64,000 nt of DNA from Mercurialis annua (GCF_937616625.2 NC_065572.1:71298653-71362652); one strand, 5' to 3'. Positions 39,401 to 49,575 are shown, counted from the first letter of the stretch. Program-made: numbers and translations. Notes: generated by a model from the letters alone, not told the origin.

Positions 39401-41188
39401 TTTTTCTTTTGTAGTGTATGCTATCTCTAAGACATTGAGCCATTTCTCATTGGTTATTGCAGGTCCCTTTTTGTTCCTTATTTCAAATACTTACGTGATG
39501 GATGTGTAAAACATCTCATGGATGCTGCTGATGCAAAAGGTGCCGCTTTGATTCGAAAGAAAAAGAAAGCCAAGATCCAGGAAACAGGAAAAGAAATAAA
39601 AGGAAACACCAGTTGTTTATCCCTTAAAAACTGGCATCTAACGGCATTAGTCCTATCTGCTTTACATAAATGTTTTCTGTATGACACTGAAAGCCTTAAA
39701 TTTGTTGACTCCTCAAATTTTCAGGTTAGTAATCTGCACTTGCAAAACTCCAACTTTGTGACATGCAGCTATAAACAAGTTTGCAGGTCATGCTGTTTAA
39801 GGGAGTAAAATATAATCTTGATGATGAGTTTATGATTTTTTTTCATTTTTATCTTCTTTAAGCTGGTCATGTTAATAAAGTAGAATCCTGCATTACAAAC
39901 TTCACATTCGTTTAACTCATCAATCATCACCTTATTATTAAACGGGTGCTGTATATACCAAAATTCAGTTCATACGCCCGGCAGTTAAACTGTTTCTGCT
40001 GCATACTTTGTCCAATTGGCAATATCAATATCATTAGTACTCCCTTTGTGCTGTAGATTTTTACAGCACATTGGTGTATTTCAATTTTATTTGAATGTCG
40101 GCTGTTCTCTGATACTTCCGTCTCTCTACAAGATCCTATCTCTTGTGCCAATGTTAGTTTTGTTCTCTTTCTTACCTTTTTTATTTTTTGAATTGTGATG
40201 GCAGGTTCTGTTGAAACCCATAATCTCACAGCTCATTGTGGAGCCACCTTCTTCTCTAGAAGAACATCCAGGCATACCATCTATTGAGGAAGTTGATGAT
40301 TTGTTGGTGGTTTGCATTGGTCAAATGGCTGTAACTGCAGGAACTGACCTTCTATGGAAACCTCTGAACCATGAGGTGATTTTTGAAATCGTTATTTCTT
40401 TCCAGTGCTGCATTTTTGTCCATTTCTTCCGATTGCAAGGGTTGAGCCTTTTCAGTTCAAATTATTGAATGAATCTTTACAGGGGGTTTTGTTTGCACTT
40501 TGCCTGTCAATGATATGAAAGTTATTTACATTTTATTTTAGGTCAGCCCGACTCATTTGAGAAATTATGACCGAATATAATAGCCACAAATTTCAATGGA
40601 TATGGATATGGGGTCTTTTAGAATAAAAAATTTCTACATTGTTACCTTGAAACACCTATAGTTTTTGACAAAAGTTGGATATCAGCTAAAAGAGTGCCCT
40701 ATTTTTCTCACTCTGTTTTCTTTTCAAGAATTTTCAAACCATGTCTCACATTCAAAATTCTTATATGAGGTGTTCCAGTCTTTTTCAAATTAACATATCC
40801 TCGTAGATCTGTATAATCTAATGCAACTAATTATTCACAATTGTAAGAATATTGAAGCTTTCCTGTATGATTGTTTGAGAATTTATTTTTGACTCAGTTG
40901 GCAAGATGAAGAGTTTGATATGTCGCGTAATTTTTATTTTATTGGACTTTTCAGGTATTGCTGCAAACTCGAAGCGAGAAGTTGCGTGCTCGAATTTTAG
41001 GATTGAGAATTGTGAAGTATCTACTGGATAATCTTAAAGAAGAATACCTAGTATTGCTGCCCGAAACCATCCCCTTTCTGGGTGAACTGCTCGAGGACGT
41101 GGAACTACCCGTTAAATCTCTAGCGCAAGACATTCTCAAGGAAATGGAGTCGATGAGCGGCGAAGATCTTCGGCAATATCTCCAATAA
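24587..41188 (+). CDS. HEATR1: HEATR1/UTP10, U3 snoRNP HEAT-repeat protein
   Basis: 39 exons give one uninterrupted 2160-aa frame: 24587-24746, 24833-25046, 25147-25242, 25338-25455, 25545-25718, 25833-26003, 26481-26536, 26635-26724, 26819-26967, 27250-27332, 27508-27636, 27743-27817, 28665-28842, 29024-29163, 29280-29372, 29767-29947, 30583-30680, 30783-30935, 31031-31190, 31768-31901, 32037-32118, 32212-32374, 32732-32807, 32951-33124, 33223-33291, 33396-33500, 33807-33896, 34501-34712, 34811-35012, 35137-35319, 35545-35640, 35734-35801, 35874-36222, 37055-37270, 37856-38524, 38609-39018, 39463-39724, 40205-40375, 40955-41188. The helical HEAT-like content, the size, and the C-terminus [20 protein letters not shown] (typical of the BP28 C-terminal domain) place it in the HEATR1/UTP10 family. 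These are t-UTP components of the small-subunit processome that act in nucleolar pre-18S rRNA processing. Intron 13 is GC-AG and all others are GT-AG. Confidence 0.93.
27351..27415. repeat. (CT)n and (TA)n microsatellite in HEATR1 intron 10
   Basis: About 45 bases of uninterrupted ct repeat, followed by ttta and about 14 bases of ta repeat. A length polymorphism is likely. It sits at the pyrimidine-rich side of the intron but well upstream of the acceptor. Confidence 0.9.
36729..36983. mobile_element. Stowaway MITE in HEATR1 intron 33
   Basis: A 255-bp element with terminal repeats ctccctctatccc on the left and gggacggagggag on the right, the signature end of Stowaway (Tc1/mariner) MITEs. 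The left flank is the expected TA. The right TA has decayed to TG or lies 2 bases further on. It is embedded in an intron and has no effect on the coding frame. Confidence 0.88.
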
Positions 41189-41891
41189 TCTTGAATCCAT
41201 GATTGTTATTTTCTGGATTCGGAGGTTAGCAGAGATAAAAATCAATACAGAGCTAATGTATGTAATTTATTTTTATTTGTGTTGAGGAAGTTGTAAATTG
41301 AAATTCTATATTCTTAAGAGTTAGGTGAACCGAGAAGCTGAAACTTATGTGATAAATGCTTCAATCAATTTTGTATACATTCTGCAGCAATATATAGCAA
41401 TTTATTGTCTTTTTACGAGTTAAAATTCAAATCAAATTGCGCTGCAAGTTCTTTTAATTTTTGGTGAATCTGGCCGCAAGATGAGCCAATAACAGCATAT
41501 GCTATTATCCCCAATTCCAGGAACAGGGTTCTTTCTTGTTCTGTTTCCATGAACAGGGGTTCTTGTTCCGACGTCAAGAACAAGGTCTCAGTCCAATCGA
41601 ACCCATCGCCCAACAATAGAGAAATTTAAAGATGCTTTAAAATTGTTCAATGAGGTGCTTTCGAAATTTAAAGTTGACGCCAAATCGAAGGGAACATCCT
41701 TTAGTATTAACCTTCATGAAGATGCGTTTAGGGATGTGTTAATACAACAAAACGGGTGGGATCTGTTCCTGGAACTGAGATTGGCGATATTTTCAAGTGC
41801 AGGGTCGAACTGTTTATTATTGAGCTATAGCTCGTTGGTTGTTTAGACCAAAACATAATGCAGTATTCCTCTAAGAGTTTCTTTGATAACT
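41189..41891. other. Convergent 3' region between HEATR1 and PPR gene
   Basis: Contains the HEATR1 3' UTR (to about 41400) and the PPR 3' end. Two frames of 67 codons (41413-41616 minus and 41643-41846 plus) lack recognisable domains, and the plus one starts at TTG. I do not call a gene. Confidence 0.45.
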
Positions 41892-43562
41892 TCATAATAA
41901 AGCATCATCCCAAGTAATCCCCTTCATGTGGAAAAACAGGTGAGTAATCAATTTGTTAATATCTTCAATCCGAGGATGGACTCTGCCTCCGCTAACAAAT
42001 TGATATCTTTCATTTCTCACCTCAATCCAACTTTGAGCAGCATCTTTTCTTAATCCTTTTTCCCCAATCACCTTCCTCACCCTCTCGGCTTCATTCCACT
42101 TATTAGCTGCAGCATATATGTTGGACAGCATAATGTACCTTCCAGCATTAGTAGGTTCCAACTCAAAAAGGGCTTCAGCCGCATGGCTACCAAGATCTGC
42201 ATTTCCATGGACACGACAAGCGCCCAAGAGTGCGCCCCACATACCAGCATGTGTTGATCCATTTAGTGATTTCTCTATTAACTTCATTGCTTCCTCCAGC
42301 CTGTTTTTCCTTGCTAACAGATCAACCAATACCGAATAGTGATCTGCGTTTGGGATTACGCCGTAAACATTCTCCATAGCCTCCAGAATTTGAAGTCCTT
42401 CAGAAACTAGACCTCTGTGACTACAAGCAGATAACACCCCGAGAAATGTGACATGATTTGGGATCTTGTTTGCTGCTTTCATCTTCTGAAAGAGCTCGAG
42501 TGATTCCTCCGCATATCCATTTTGTGCAAGTCCTGTTACCAGCGAGTTCCAAGACACGACATCCTTCTCTGGCATACTCTCAAACAACGCCTTTGATGAT
42601 TTCATCTCTCCGCACTTACAATACATGTCGATTAATGCATTAAATATGTAAATATTGGACGCATCGATCTCACTCCTCCTTCTAATGATGTATCCGTGAA
42701 TCTGTTTACCTTTCTCAATAAGCGCTTGATCTGCACAAGCATTTAAAACGCTAACTAAGGTAAATGCACTGGGCAGAACACCAGCTTCCTGCATTCGTAC
42801 AAAAAGCTCCAAAGCCTTATAACTACTCCCGTGTTTTGCAAAACCAGCTATCAAACTAGTCCAAGAAACAACATTCTTAACTGGCATTTCTTCAAAAACA
42901 CGAAAAGCATCATCCATTCTACAAGCCCGAGTATAGGCTGCGACCATAGAAGTCCATGAGACAACATCCCTTCTAATTATTCGACGAAATATACGATAAG
43001 ACATATTAGGTTCGCCACATTTGCCGTAAGCATCAACTAAAGCGTTATAAACTATGGTATTAAACTCCAACCCGATAAGTATTGCTGCCCCATGCAGTTC
43101 ACGTAACATATCCAATTGGCCTAAAGAAGCAGCTACACTGACCACCGTAAACTCATCAAAACATAAATAACCAGAGTCTCTTTGGATCATTTTAAAAACA
43201 CCAACTGCTTCGTTATGAAAGCCATGACGAGACAAGCCAGAAATGAGTGAATTATAGCTAACAAGATTTGGTTCAGGCATTGTATCGAACAGGTGACGGG
43301 CAGTGTCGAACATAGCAGCATGCGAATAAGAAGCGATTATAGTGTTCCAAGATCGAATATTCTTAACGGGATTGTCATCAAAAACTTTTTGGACATTGGC
43401 AATGGCGTTGCATTTGTTGTACATGTCCATCAAACGGTGGGAGACAAAAGAGTTAAAGACAAGTGCTGTCTTGATGAGATGAGAGTGAAGGGTCATGCCA
43501 AGCCTAAGGTTTCTTGTAGTGATGCATCTTGAAAAGATGTGATCATAGCCATGCTCTTGCAT
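41892..43562 (-). CDS. Pentatricopeptide repeat protein, E/E+ class
   Basis: Intronless gene of 556 aa. It has a PLS-type array of PPR motifs (repeated [40 protein letters not shown] units) over about residues 15-440. E and E+ motifs follow ([48 protein letters not shown]) up to the end. There is no DYW deaminase domain. An in-frame stop lies just upstream of the ATG, fixing the start. Such proteins bind single-stranded organelle transcripts, and E/E+ members usually recruit a DYW partner for C-to-U editing. The target is not predictable here. The N-terminus is short and only mildly basic, so targeting to mitochondria or plastids is expected from the family rather than seen. The immediate 5' flank resembles the ARABIDILLO 3' flank. 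Confidence 0.92.
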   Translation of the reverse strand: MQEHGYDHIFSRCITTRNLRLGMTLHSHLIKTALVFNSFVSHRLMDMYNKCNAIANVQKVFDDNPVKNIRSWNTIIASYSHAAMFDTARHLFDTMPEPNLVSYNSLISGLSRHGFHNEAVGVFKMIQRDSGYLCFDEFTVVSVAASLGQLDMLRELHGAAILIGLEFNTIVYNALVDAYGKCGEPNMSYRIFRRIIRRDVVSWTSMVAAYTRACRMDDAFRVFEEMPVKNVVSWTSLIAGFAKHGSSYKALELFVRMQEAGVLPSAFTLVSVLNACADQALIEKGKQIHGYIIRRRSEIDASNIYIFNALIDMYCKCGEMKSSKALFESMPEKDVVSWNSLVTGLAQNGYAEESLELFQKMKAANKIPNHVTFLGVLSACSHRGLVSEGLQILEAMENVYGVIPNADHYSVLVDLLARKNRLEEAMKLIEKSLNGSTHAGMWGALLGACRVHGNADLGSHAAEALFELEPTNAGRYIMLSNIYAAANKWNEAERVRKVIGEKGLRKDAAQSWIEVRNERYQFVSGGRVHPRIEDINKLITHLFFHMKGITWDDALL

Positions 43563-43702
43563 TGAACTTCTGCCGGAAAGAAGTCAAGTTCCGACAGCAC
43601 CTAAACAAATCGATCCGCCAGAGCTGAGAAAATCACGAACATATTCACTTTTGAATTTCTTTGAACTGCCTATGCAGTATCTATATAGCATTTACTTGCC
43701 AT
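43563..43702 (+). repeat. Inverted copy of ARABIDILLO 3' flank
   Basis: The reverse complement aligns with 10232-10390, sharing aaagaaattcaaaa, gattttctcagct, gatcgatttgtttaggtgc and tgtcggaact. Two small deletions separate the copies. The similarity stops within a few bases of the PPR ATG, so this DNA forms the PPR 5' leader and proximal promoter. Confidence 0.75.
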
Positions 43703-43788
43703 ATAATGTATTGAAATTGCCATAAAATTTTATATTTGCGTAGTCTAACCGAACTTAATTTCTCAAGCCAAACACTGAAGGAAATAAT

Positions 43789-44491
43789 CAATGTTTTAAA
43801 ACCCGAACCGTTGACAGAACCGGTATGTCCACCGGTTCAAGGTCCAACCGGTTGAACCGGTTCAACCTTTGGTCCAACCGTTTAAATAAAAACTAAAAAA
43901 TATATATAAATTATAATATATATGAAAATAAATTTAAAGTTTTTAATAAAATGGACAATCAATATGACTTTCTTAGACTGCAGTAACTTTACATGTTAAA
44001 AAATAAATACAATTCTAACTCAATAATAAGCCTGGCCCAATATATATTTTTTCATCTCCAACATTAACCTAGCCACTACTAATTCTTTCTAAATTTCAAT
44101 ACCTAGCAGCGGCGGCAACCATTTCTTCTCTCAACATGCATTGCTCACAAGTCACAACCAGAAAAGTGGAGCTTATATTTATCCACCACTAAACTTTCAT
44201 TATTCAAGGAATTAAAGTATTTTCATCTAATAATCTCATGTTCTTCTATTAATTTTTCATTAAATCAGATCCCCTAAATCTCAGTCAATCTGTAAGATTC
44301 CAGATTTATATTAAACCGGCCGGTTGTGAAGGGTGTTCCGGTTCAACGGGTCTCTATTTTTTGCGGGTTTTTCCGGTTCAAACCGGTTAAACCAGAAATC
44401 CGGGTATTAAGCATCATTTGACCCGGACAGACCTCCGGTTTCCGGTCTAACCGGTTGAACCGGCCGGTCCGGTCCGGGTTTGAAAACACTG
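43789..44491. mobile_element. hAT-type MITE, ccggttgaacc-rich
   Basis: A 703-bp element. The left end, caatgttttaaaacccg, and the complement of the right end, cagtgttttcaaacccg, form terminal inverted repeats. There is an exact 8-bp target duplication gaaataat (43781-43788 and 44492-44499). The inner ends are rich in ccggttcaaccgg in both orientations. No transposase. Confidence 0.9.
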
Positions 44492-44499
44492 GAAATAAT

Positions 44500-44757
44500 A
44501 ACAATTGCGTACTTCACAAGTTATTACAGCCGGAAGTAACATAATGGTGGCTAATTAAGTGATCAAAATTGGAAAATTAAGCCATTGAAATTGCTATTAA
44601 ATGTCAAAAATTGTATTAAATTACTACACAACTACTAAAAAAACTACAACAAAAATTGTACTATACCAAATTGTTTGCAGAATCACAATAGAAAATAAAC
44701 GGGCAGCCTCCCAAATTTTTCTATACTCAATTCTTGGATAATAACAATCTAAATGAA
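44500..44757 (-). other. 3' flank of membrane gene copy 3
   Basis: The minus-strand reading matches the 3' flank of copy 1 (1791 to about 2085), including gctgcccgttt, a ttctattgtgattctgcaaa block and caccattatgttact. This shows a segmental duplication of at least 1.3 kb. Confidence 0.7.
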
Positions 44758-45511
44758 TCAAACTTGCTCCAGAATTTGGCTATCAGCGGCTGGTTCAGCA
44801 GCATTGTTCTGTTCGAGTAGATTATCAACGGGATGACCAGAAATAAGGAATTCAACTAAAAAACCAAAGAATGACTTTAGTAGGCTCGAGCTGCCAATGT
44901 CATTGTTATTATTATCAGTGTAGATGCCATGACAAGGGACTTTATACGCGCAAATCTGATACAAAATAACAAGTCCGCACAGGCGGAGAGCCCCACTAAA
45001 AACATAAATATTTCTGAATGCCGTAAAATACACGCCAAACTGCATAAATACTGCAAACACTGCATCTCGAATCTTCAAATCCAAAACATTGTATCGGAGT
45101 CTCATGAGAGAGCGTAGATAAATAGTATAGAATAGGAGTGAGATAATAAAGGTATAATTATAAAGCAACAGCGCTCGGAGCAGCATAGCGGCGCCGATGG
45201 AAATCAATTGGTGGAAACATAAAGCTGAGCGGCCGAGCACATGAGGGGCCACATCTATGCCATGGTGAAAAGAAACACCGAGTGCAAAGCACGCTAGAAG
45301 AGTGACGGGGGATACAAAAGGCGACGGATACGATGAGAATAACGTTGTCAAACAGGTTGACACGATATGGTGCTGAAAAGGTATGGAATATAAGATAAAA
45401 GAAAGGGAATGTAGAGCAGTGGCCCAAAATAATCCAATTTTTATTTCCGGGAATGGCCGCTGGATAATCTATACCTGAAATGAAAAAAGTTTCTGTCTCT
45501 GTGCTCTCCAT
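44758..45511 (-). pseudogene. Orphan membrane protein copy 3, frameshifted
   Basis: The N-terminal part (start ATG 45511, with the family motif AIPGNKNWIILG) and the C-terminal part (LGRSALCFHQLISIGAAMLL through RSLMRLRYNVLDLKIRDAV to ILEQV) lie in different frames. The break falls at about 45310-45340, near a run of five C on the minus strand. Otherwise it is full length compared with copies 1, 2 and 4 and most like copy 1. The promoter block and TATA (ctatataaac, about 45536-45546) are preserved. It is a young pseudogene, or an assembly or sequencing error at the C run. Confidence 0.75.
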
Positions 45512-45638
45512 CTTGGTTTGGGCTGGGGTTTTGACTGTTTATATAGATGTTGGATGGAAATCCTCTTCCTAAAAATTATCCTTTGATTTCTACCATTTCT
45601 TGTCTTGCGCTAGAGACTTAAACGGTTACTCGAGCAGT

Positions 45639-45975
45639 TCAGCTTTCAGGTGTTAGCGAAGTTAGCTCCGAGGCTATGAATTTGCTGGCTAGGCACTGTG
45701 GCCATCTGTTGTAGCTGGCAGTATAAAAGATTTGGTCGACCTTATTTATAAATGGCCCTCCAACAATGATGGCGTTCTTGTATGTATTTTGCACTTTGCT
45801 TATGACTTCCTAAGTAATTCTGCAACAACCGGAGCATTTTAAGGATAAATAGTGAACTGTATAACTCTTGTCAGGAGTGTGCAGCTGGGGCATTGGCAAA
45901 TTTGGCAAGTGATGACAAATGTAGCTCATGCTCTGGCGATGCTTCCTAAATCTGCAAATTTCGGTATGCAATCGA
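45639..45975 (+). pseudogene. Scrambled ARABIDILLO fragment
   Basis: About 75 bases match the ARABIDILLO leucine-rich part of exon 1 (encoding SGVREVSSEAINLLARHCGH, source near 15330). They are joined directly to most of exon 3, the whole of intron 3 (still beginning gtatgtatttt) and exon 4 with an internal deletion of about 27 bases. Stops and shifts abolish the frame. Intron retention shows it arose from genomic DNA, not from mRNA. It is inverted relative to the parent gene and sits between membrane-gene copies 3 and 4. Confidence 0.88.
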
Positions 45976-46860
45976 TTATAAATTTAAAATTACTTAATTG
46001 AAATTTTTATTTTTTTTATGAGGTTAAATACATAATAAACATGACACAATCCAGATTTTCTACAATATAGGCAATTATATTAAGACTATGGTAGGATGGA
46101 ATGATGAAATAAGATTATTAAATGTAAGGTTAATTAGTTGTACATCTAAACTCACAAAACAACCTCGTTTTATGTTTTATAAAACAATGTTGTTTTGCTA
46201 ATTCGGTTTAATTAAAACCGAACTTGATACCAAAAGGCAGAATTTCTATTTGCCTAATGAAACCGTTCCATATCACCTAATAACCGAATCATTTTGCATT
46301 TTTCGGTTCGATTTTAGTTCGGAATTTTGGTTCGGTTTGATTTTTGCACAGACCTAGATGATACCTGGCAACCCCCGCTTTTGAATTTTTGAGATGAATT
46401 GTCATTATCCAGTAGAGCCGCAGGTGGCACTTAGCTGGATCACAAGTTATTGCCACCTAGACAATAAGACGTTGAATCATATGTCACGTGCCTATATGCA
46501 GAAGGAAATTTTTTAAGTAATAAAGCCTTTTAATTTTTATTTTCAATTGTACCATTTATCTAAATTGAAGTTCAAAAAGATTTAAATAAACCTCCCATAT
46601 TACTTCATTTTTGAAAATTATTATGATAAAAATGCAAATTGGAACAATATGGAGTAATATATAAACGAAATATTTGAACTTTTTTTCCATTCCAACTTGA
46701 ACAAATGACTATAACTAAAAGTGAAAATTAAAAGATAGGCTAAAACTGAAATTTTAAAAGGTGAGACCATAAATAGAAAACATTAAAAAGGTGGAATATT
46801 AAAGCCAGTTAAAATATAGAGAATGTTGCAATGGGTTGCTACTAAAATTTGAAGGAATAA
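45976..46860. other. Intergenic DNA with decayed cggtt-type MITE
   Basis: At about 46190-46360, cggttcg/ccgaac motifs in both orientations resemble the interior of the hAT MITEs above, but no ends or target duplication are left. The rest is AT-rich with nothing recognised. Confidence 0.45.
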
Positions 46861-46940
46861 AATAGAAAAGAAAGGGAATGGAGAGCAGTAATCCAAAAGA
46901 ATCCAAGTTTTATTCCCGGGAATCGCCTGGTACTTATATC
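46861..46940 (-). pseudogene. Relic of a fifth copy of the orphan membrane gene
   Basis: On the minus strand, attcccgggaataaaa, followed by a ttggatt block and ctctccattccctttctttt, aligns with the N-terminal coding part of copy 3 (the PGNKNWIILG region). Only about 80 bases remain, the frame is shifted and nothing matches downstream. Confidence 0.65.
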
Positions 46941-47283
46941 ATTCATGGACCTTCCTTGTACAATAAGTAATTGTATTTGTATCCTATTACAGTACGACAG
47001 TGTAAAAGTTTGCGAAAGGTACAAAAATAGCCCTAATGTTTAATACCATTGTTACTTAGACATTTATTATTTTTACTTTCTCAATAATAACCTTAATATT
47101 TTTTCAAAACTTATGGTGACTTAAACACATCATTTGATTTTGAGTACTGCTTATAAGGTGGCATTCAATTTTTCAAACAGTAGGTCTTTTGAGCCCCCAT
47201 ATCTTTATATTTAGGTTAATTAGTGAGAGAGCTTTGTGTTTTAGTGAAATATACTAATTTATTTTCTGATTTTTGTAAATTTT
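46941..47283. other. Spacer
   Basis: AT-rich, no gene recognised. Confidence 0.35.
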
Positions 47284-47640
47284 TCAAACAACAGGTCTAT
47301 TAGATAATGTACTGATTATTATGTGTCGACAAACCTTATTGGCATAAAGCCATGTTTCAGATTCCTTGACAGCAGTAGGAAGTGGTTTTGCCCTGGTTAA
47401 TGCAGAGGCAACACCGTGCATGTCGAGAACAGTAAAAATCTGCTTCTGCCATCGCCGAAAGTTTTCACCATCAAAGACTTGTATCTTTGAGATGTCTGGA
47501 AAGGGTTTGGCGTATGGAACAGTAGCCATCAAGGTTGGCGGAACAACAGCAGTATAGGAAGCGTAACCGTAGGTGGAGCGTCGGATTTCTCAGTATCAGT
47601 AACACCCGTGTGCAAAGTATCAGAAGACATATTTCTTAAG
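47284..47640 (-). pseudogene. Truncated Copia gag fragment
   Basis: The minus-strand frame 47532-47284 encodes a Copia-type Gag N-terminus (FDGENFRRWQKQIFTVLDMH, then WLYANKVCRHIIISTLSN). An upstream piece beginning near 47630 is in another frame. No protease, integrase or RT follows, so it is a dead fragment. It is distinct in sequence from the Gag of the intact element at 2743. Confidence 0.75.
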
Positions 47641-48250
47641 ATTGTCGTGTAAAATAGAAATACAAAATGTTATTGATTATTTGCTTGAGGCGTGATATCA
47701 CTGTCCTTAAGAAATATTTCGCAGTATGTGCGATATGTCACAGGATACAACAAGCTCTTCAGTTAATATACTGAAAGCATGAGAAGCTGTTTTAAATATT
47801 TGATACGAATCAAGTATCTCCCCTAATCCAGCAAGTCACGATTTAAAGTTTAAAATCAAACTTAATTATTAAGTAAATGAATGTAGACATAAAATTGGTT
47901 AAGTTAAAAAAAACCGAAAATCTTAGTAGAGGAATAAATAATAATAAAACCGGGTAGCAAAAAGATTAGTCAAGCCTACTTGACTTTCATCCCGAACTCC
48001 AACCCACAAGCCTACTCCGGAGGGGGGGGGGGGGGGGGGCGAGCCCATTGCTTCCCCCTCAACACACTTATGAGCCTATATTGCATAAACCCCATATAAA
48101 CTCATTATTGAAGTTCTACACTTTCCATGTAGGATTTATGTTGTTTTGAAATAACACAAAAGGACAACTTAAGAATAAGACAAAATTAAAAACAATTTTT
48201 TACAACAACAATTACAATCAAAACAGAGCTAAATAAATGAATCAGAATCT
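47641..48250. other. Spacer with long poly-G run
   Basis: Possibly leader or LTR remnant of the Copia fragment up to about 47830, then AT-rich DNA containing 18 consecutive G (48022-48039). From 48180 to 48250 it is the 3' flank of copy 4, shared with copy 2. Confidence 0.45.
48022..48039. repeat. Poly-G homopolymer of 18
   Basis: Uninterrupted G run in otherwise AT-rich DNA. Likely unstable in length and prone to sequencing error. Confidence 0.9.
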
Positions 48251-48991
48251 TCAAACTTGCTCCCCGGTATGGACATGGATATTGGTGTTAGCGGCCGCCT
48301 CTGATGGTTCCGTTAGAGCACCAACAGGACGACCAGAGACAAAAAATTCAACCATACCACCGAAGAATGACTTAAGTCTGGAGTTACCAGAAATATCGTC
48401 ATTGTTATTATAAGTATAGATGTCATGATCGGGTGCTTTATAGGTGCAAAACTGATACAAAATAACAAGTCCACATAAGCTGAGAACCCCACCGAAAACA
48501 TAAATATTTGTAAATGCTGTAAAATACACGCTAAACTGCATAATTGCGGCCAATACTGCATCTCGAATCCTCAAATCTAAAACGTTGTACCGGAGTCTTA
48601 TGAGAGAGCGTAGAAAAACGGCCGTGTACAATACAAGTTGGATAATAAGGGTATAACTATAATGAAATATTGCTCGAAGCAATACTGCAGCGCCGATAGA
48701 AACCAATTGGTGCAGTAGAGACGAGGCTGAGCGGCCGAGTAGATGAGGAACCACATCTTTGCCATCGCGAAAAGAAGTAATGAGTGGAAACCACGCCAGA
48801 AAAGCGACAACAGGGGCACAAAATAACGAAAGGAGTGAGATGAGAAGAGCGCTGTGAGGGTATGCTGTTGCAAGCTGAAGGTTTATAATAATAAAGATAG
48901 CGGGTATACAACAGCTTCCCAAAATAATCCAACTTTTATTGCCCGGAATGGCTGAAATACATAAAGCTCCGCTACTTTCTTCTGTCTCCAT
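48251..48991 (-). CDS. Orphan multi-pass membrane protein, copy 4
   Basis: Single-exon gene of 246 aa, intact. It begins METEESSGALCISAIPGNK, as copy 2 does, and keeps LLGRSASSLLHQLVSIGAAV, RSLIRLRYNVLDLRIRDAV and the tail ending HTGEQV. It has four or five hydrophobic spans and an Asn/Asp-rich tail segment, as in the other copies. It is visibly closest to copy 2 in coding, promoter and 3' flank, and is inverted relative to it. A proximal TATA (cttatatag, plus strand about 49025) and the distal gatttt-catccaaaatc block are both preserved upstream. The family is not recognised and the function is unknown. Confidence 0.75.
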   Translation of the reverse strand: METEESSGALCISAIPGNKSWIILGSCCIPAIFIIINLQLATAYPHSALLISLLSLFCAPVVAFLAWFPLITSFRDGKDVVPHLLGRSASSLLHQLVSIGAAVLLRAIFHYSYTLIIQLVLYTAVFLRSLIRLRYNVLDLRIRDAVLAAIMQFSVYFTAFTNIYVFGGVLSLCGLVILYQFCTYKAPDHDIYTYNNNDDISGNSRLKSFFGGMVEFFVSGRPVGALTEPSEAAANTNIHVHTGEQV

Positions 48992-49200
48992 CTTAATTGG
49001 TACGAAAATTCCTCACTTCGGCAGCTTATATAGGGCTTTTAGAATCTAGTTTATTTTTTAAATCTATGGAGCATGTTAAATATTATAAATGAGTTTGCTG
49101 TTTATACAGATTTTGGATGAAAATCCTTTTCTCAAAAGGAAAAGAAAAACATCCTAAGATTTGTACTACTAATTACTACTCCTATCCTAATTCAGTACCG
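48992..49200 (-). promoter_or_regulatory. Promoter of orphan membrane gene copy 4
   Basis: Minus-strand reading: a gagaaaaggattttcatcca block, then a tgtataaaca TATA-like site, then a second tatataagc site about 35-40 bases before the ATG. This arrangement is the same as in copy 2. Confidence 0.5.
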
Positions 49201-49575
49201 ATTGTTAAAATACTGTATCCATAGTTGAAACAAAAGCAATCCTAGTTTTTTTAGAGCTCGTGTACTGGCTACTACATTTATTATAAAAAGCTTCAATTTC
49301 ATCATCAAACTATTACTTACCATCTTTTCTCCATTTATCTTAGTATTGATGTAGCAAAGATTAACTAAATCCTCATATAAACTAGTTCATGGTTCAACCA
49401 GCTGAGTGAAATTTTAAAACAAATAATACATAAAATTACCAACGGTAGTTCGCTTTGTTCGCTTTGACCGGCAGTTCAAGAGAGTCGATCACCGGTTGAA
49501 CTACATGTTCAATCCGATTCTTTTACTTCGATTCGGTCCTTTTATATTTTATCAATCTGTTCGAACGACCGACCT
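49201..49575. other. Eroded cggtt-type MITE sequence
   Basis: From about 49440, ccggttgaac and gattcggtcc motifs resemble the hAT MITE at 43789. The matching right end, ccggtttttaatcattg, lies at about 49685-49701, on the other side of a SINE. The left end was not found. Confidence 0.45.

Noticed and set aside
41413..41846. Two 67-codon frames between HEATR1 and the PPR gene
   Set aside because: No domain, one begins at TTG, no splice partners, and the position fits two convergent 3' ends.
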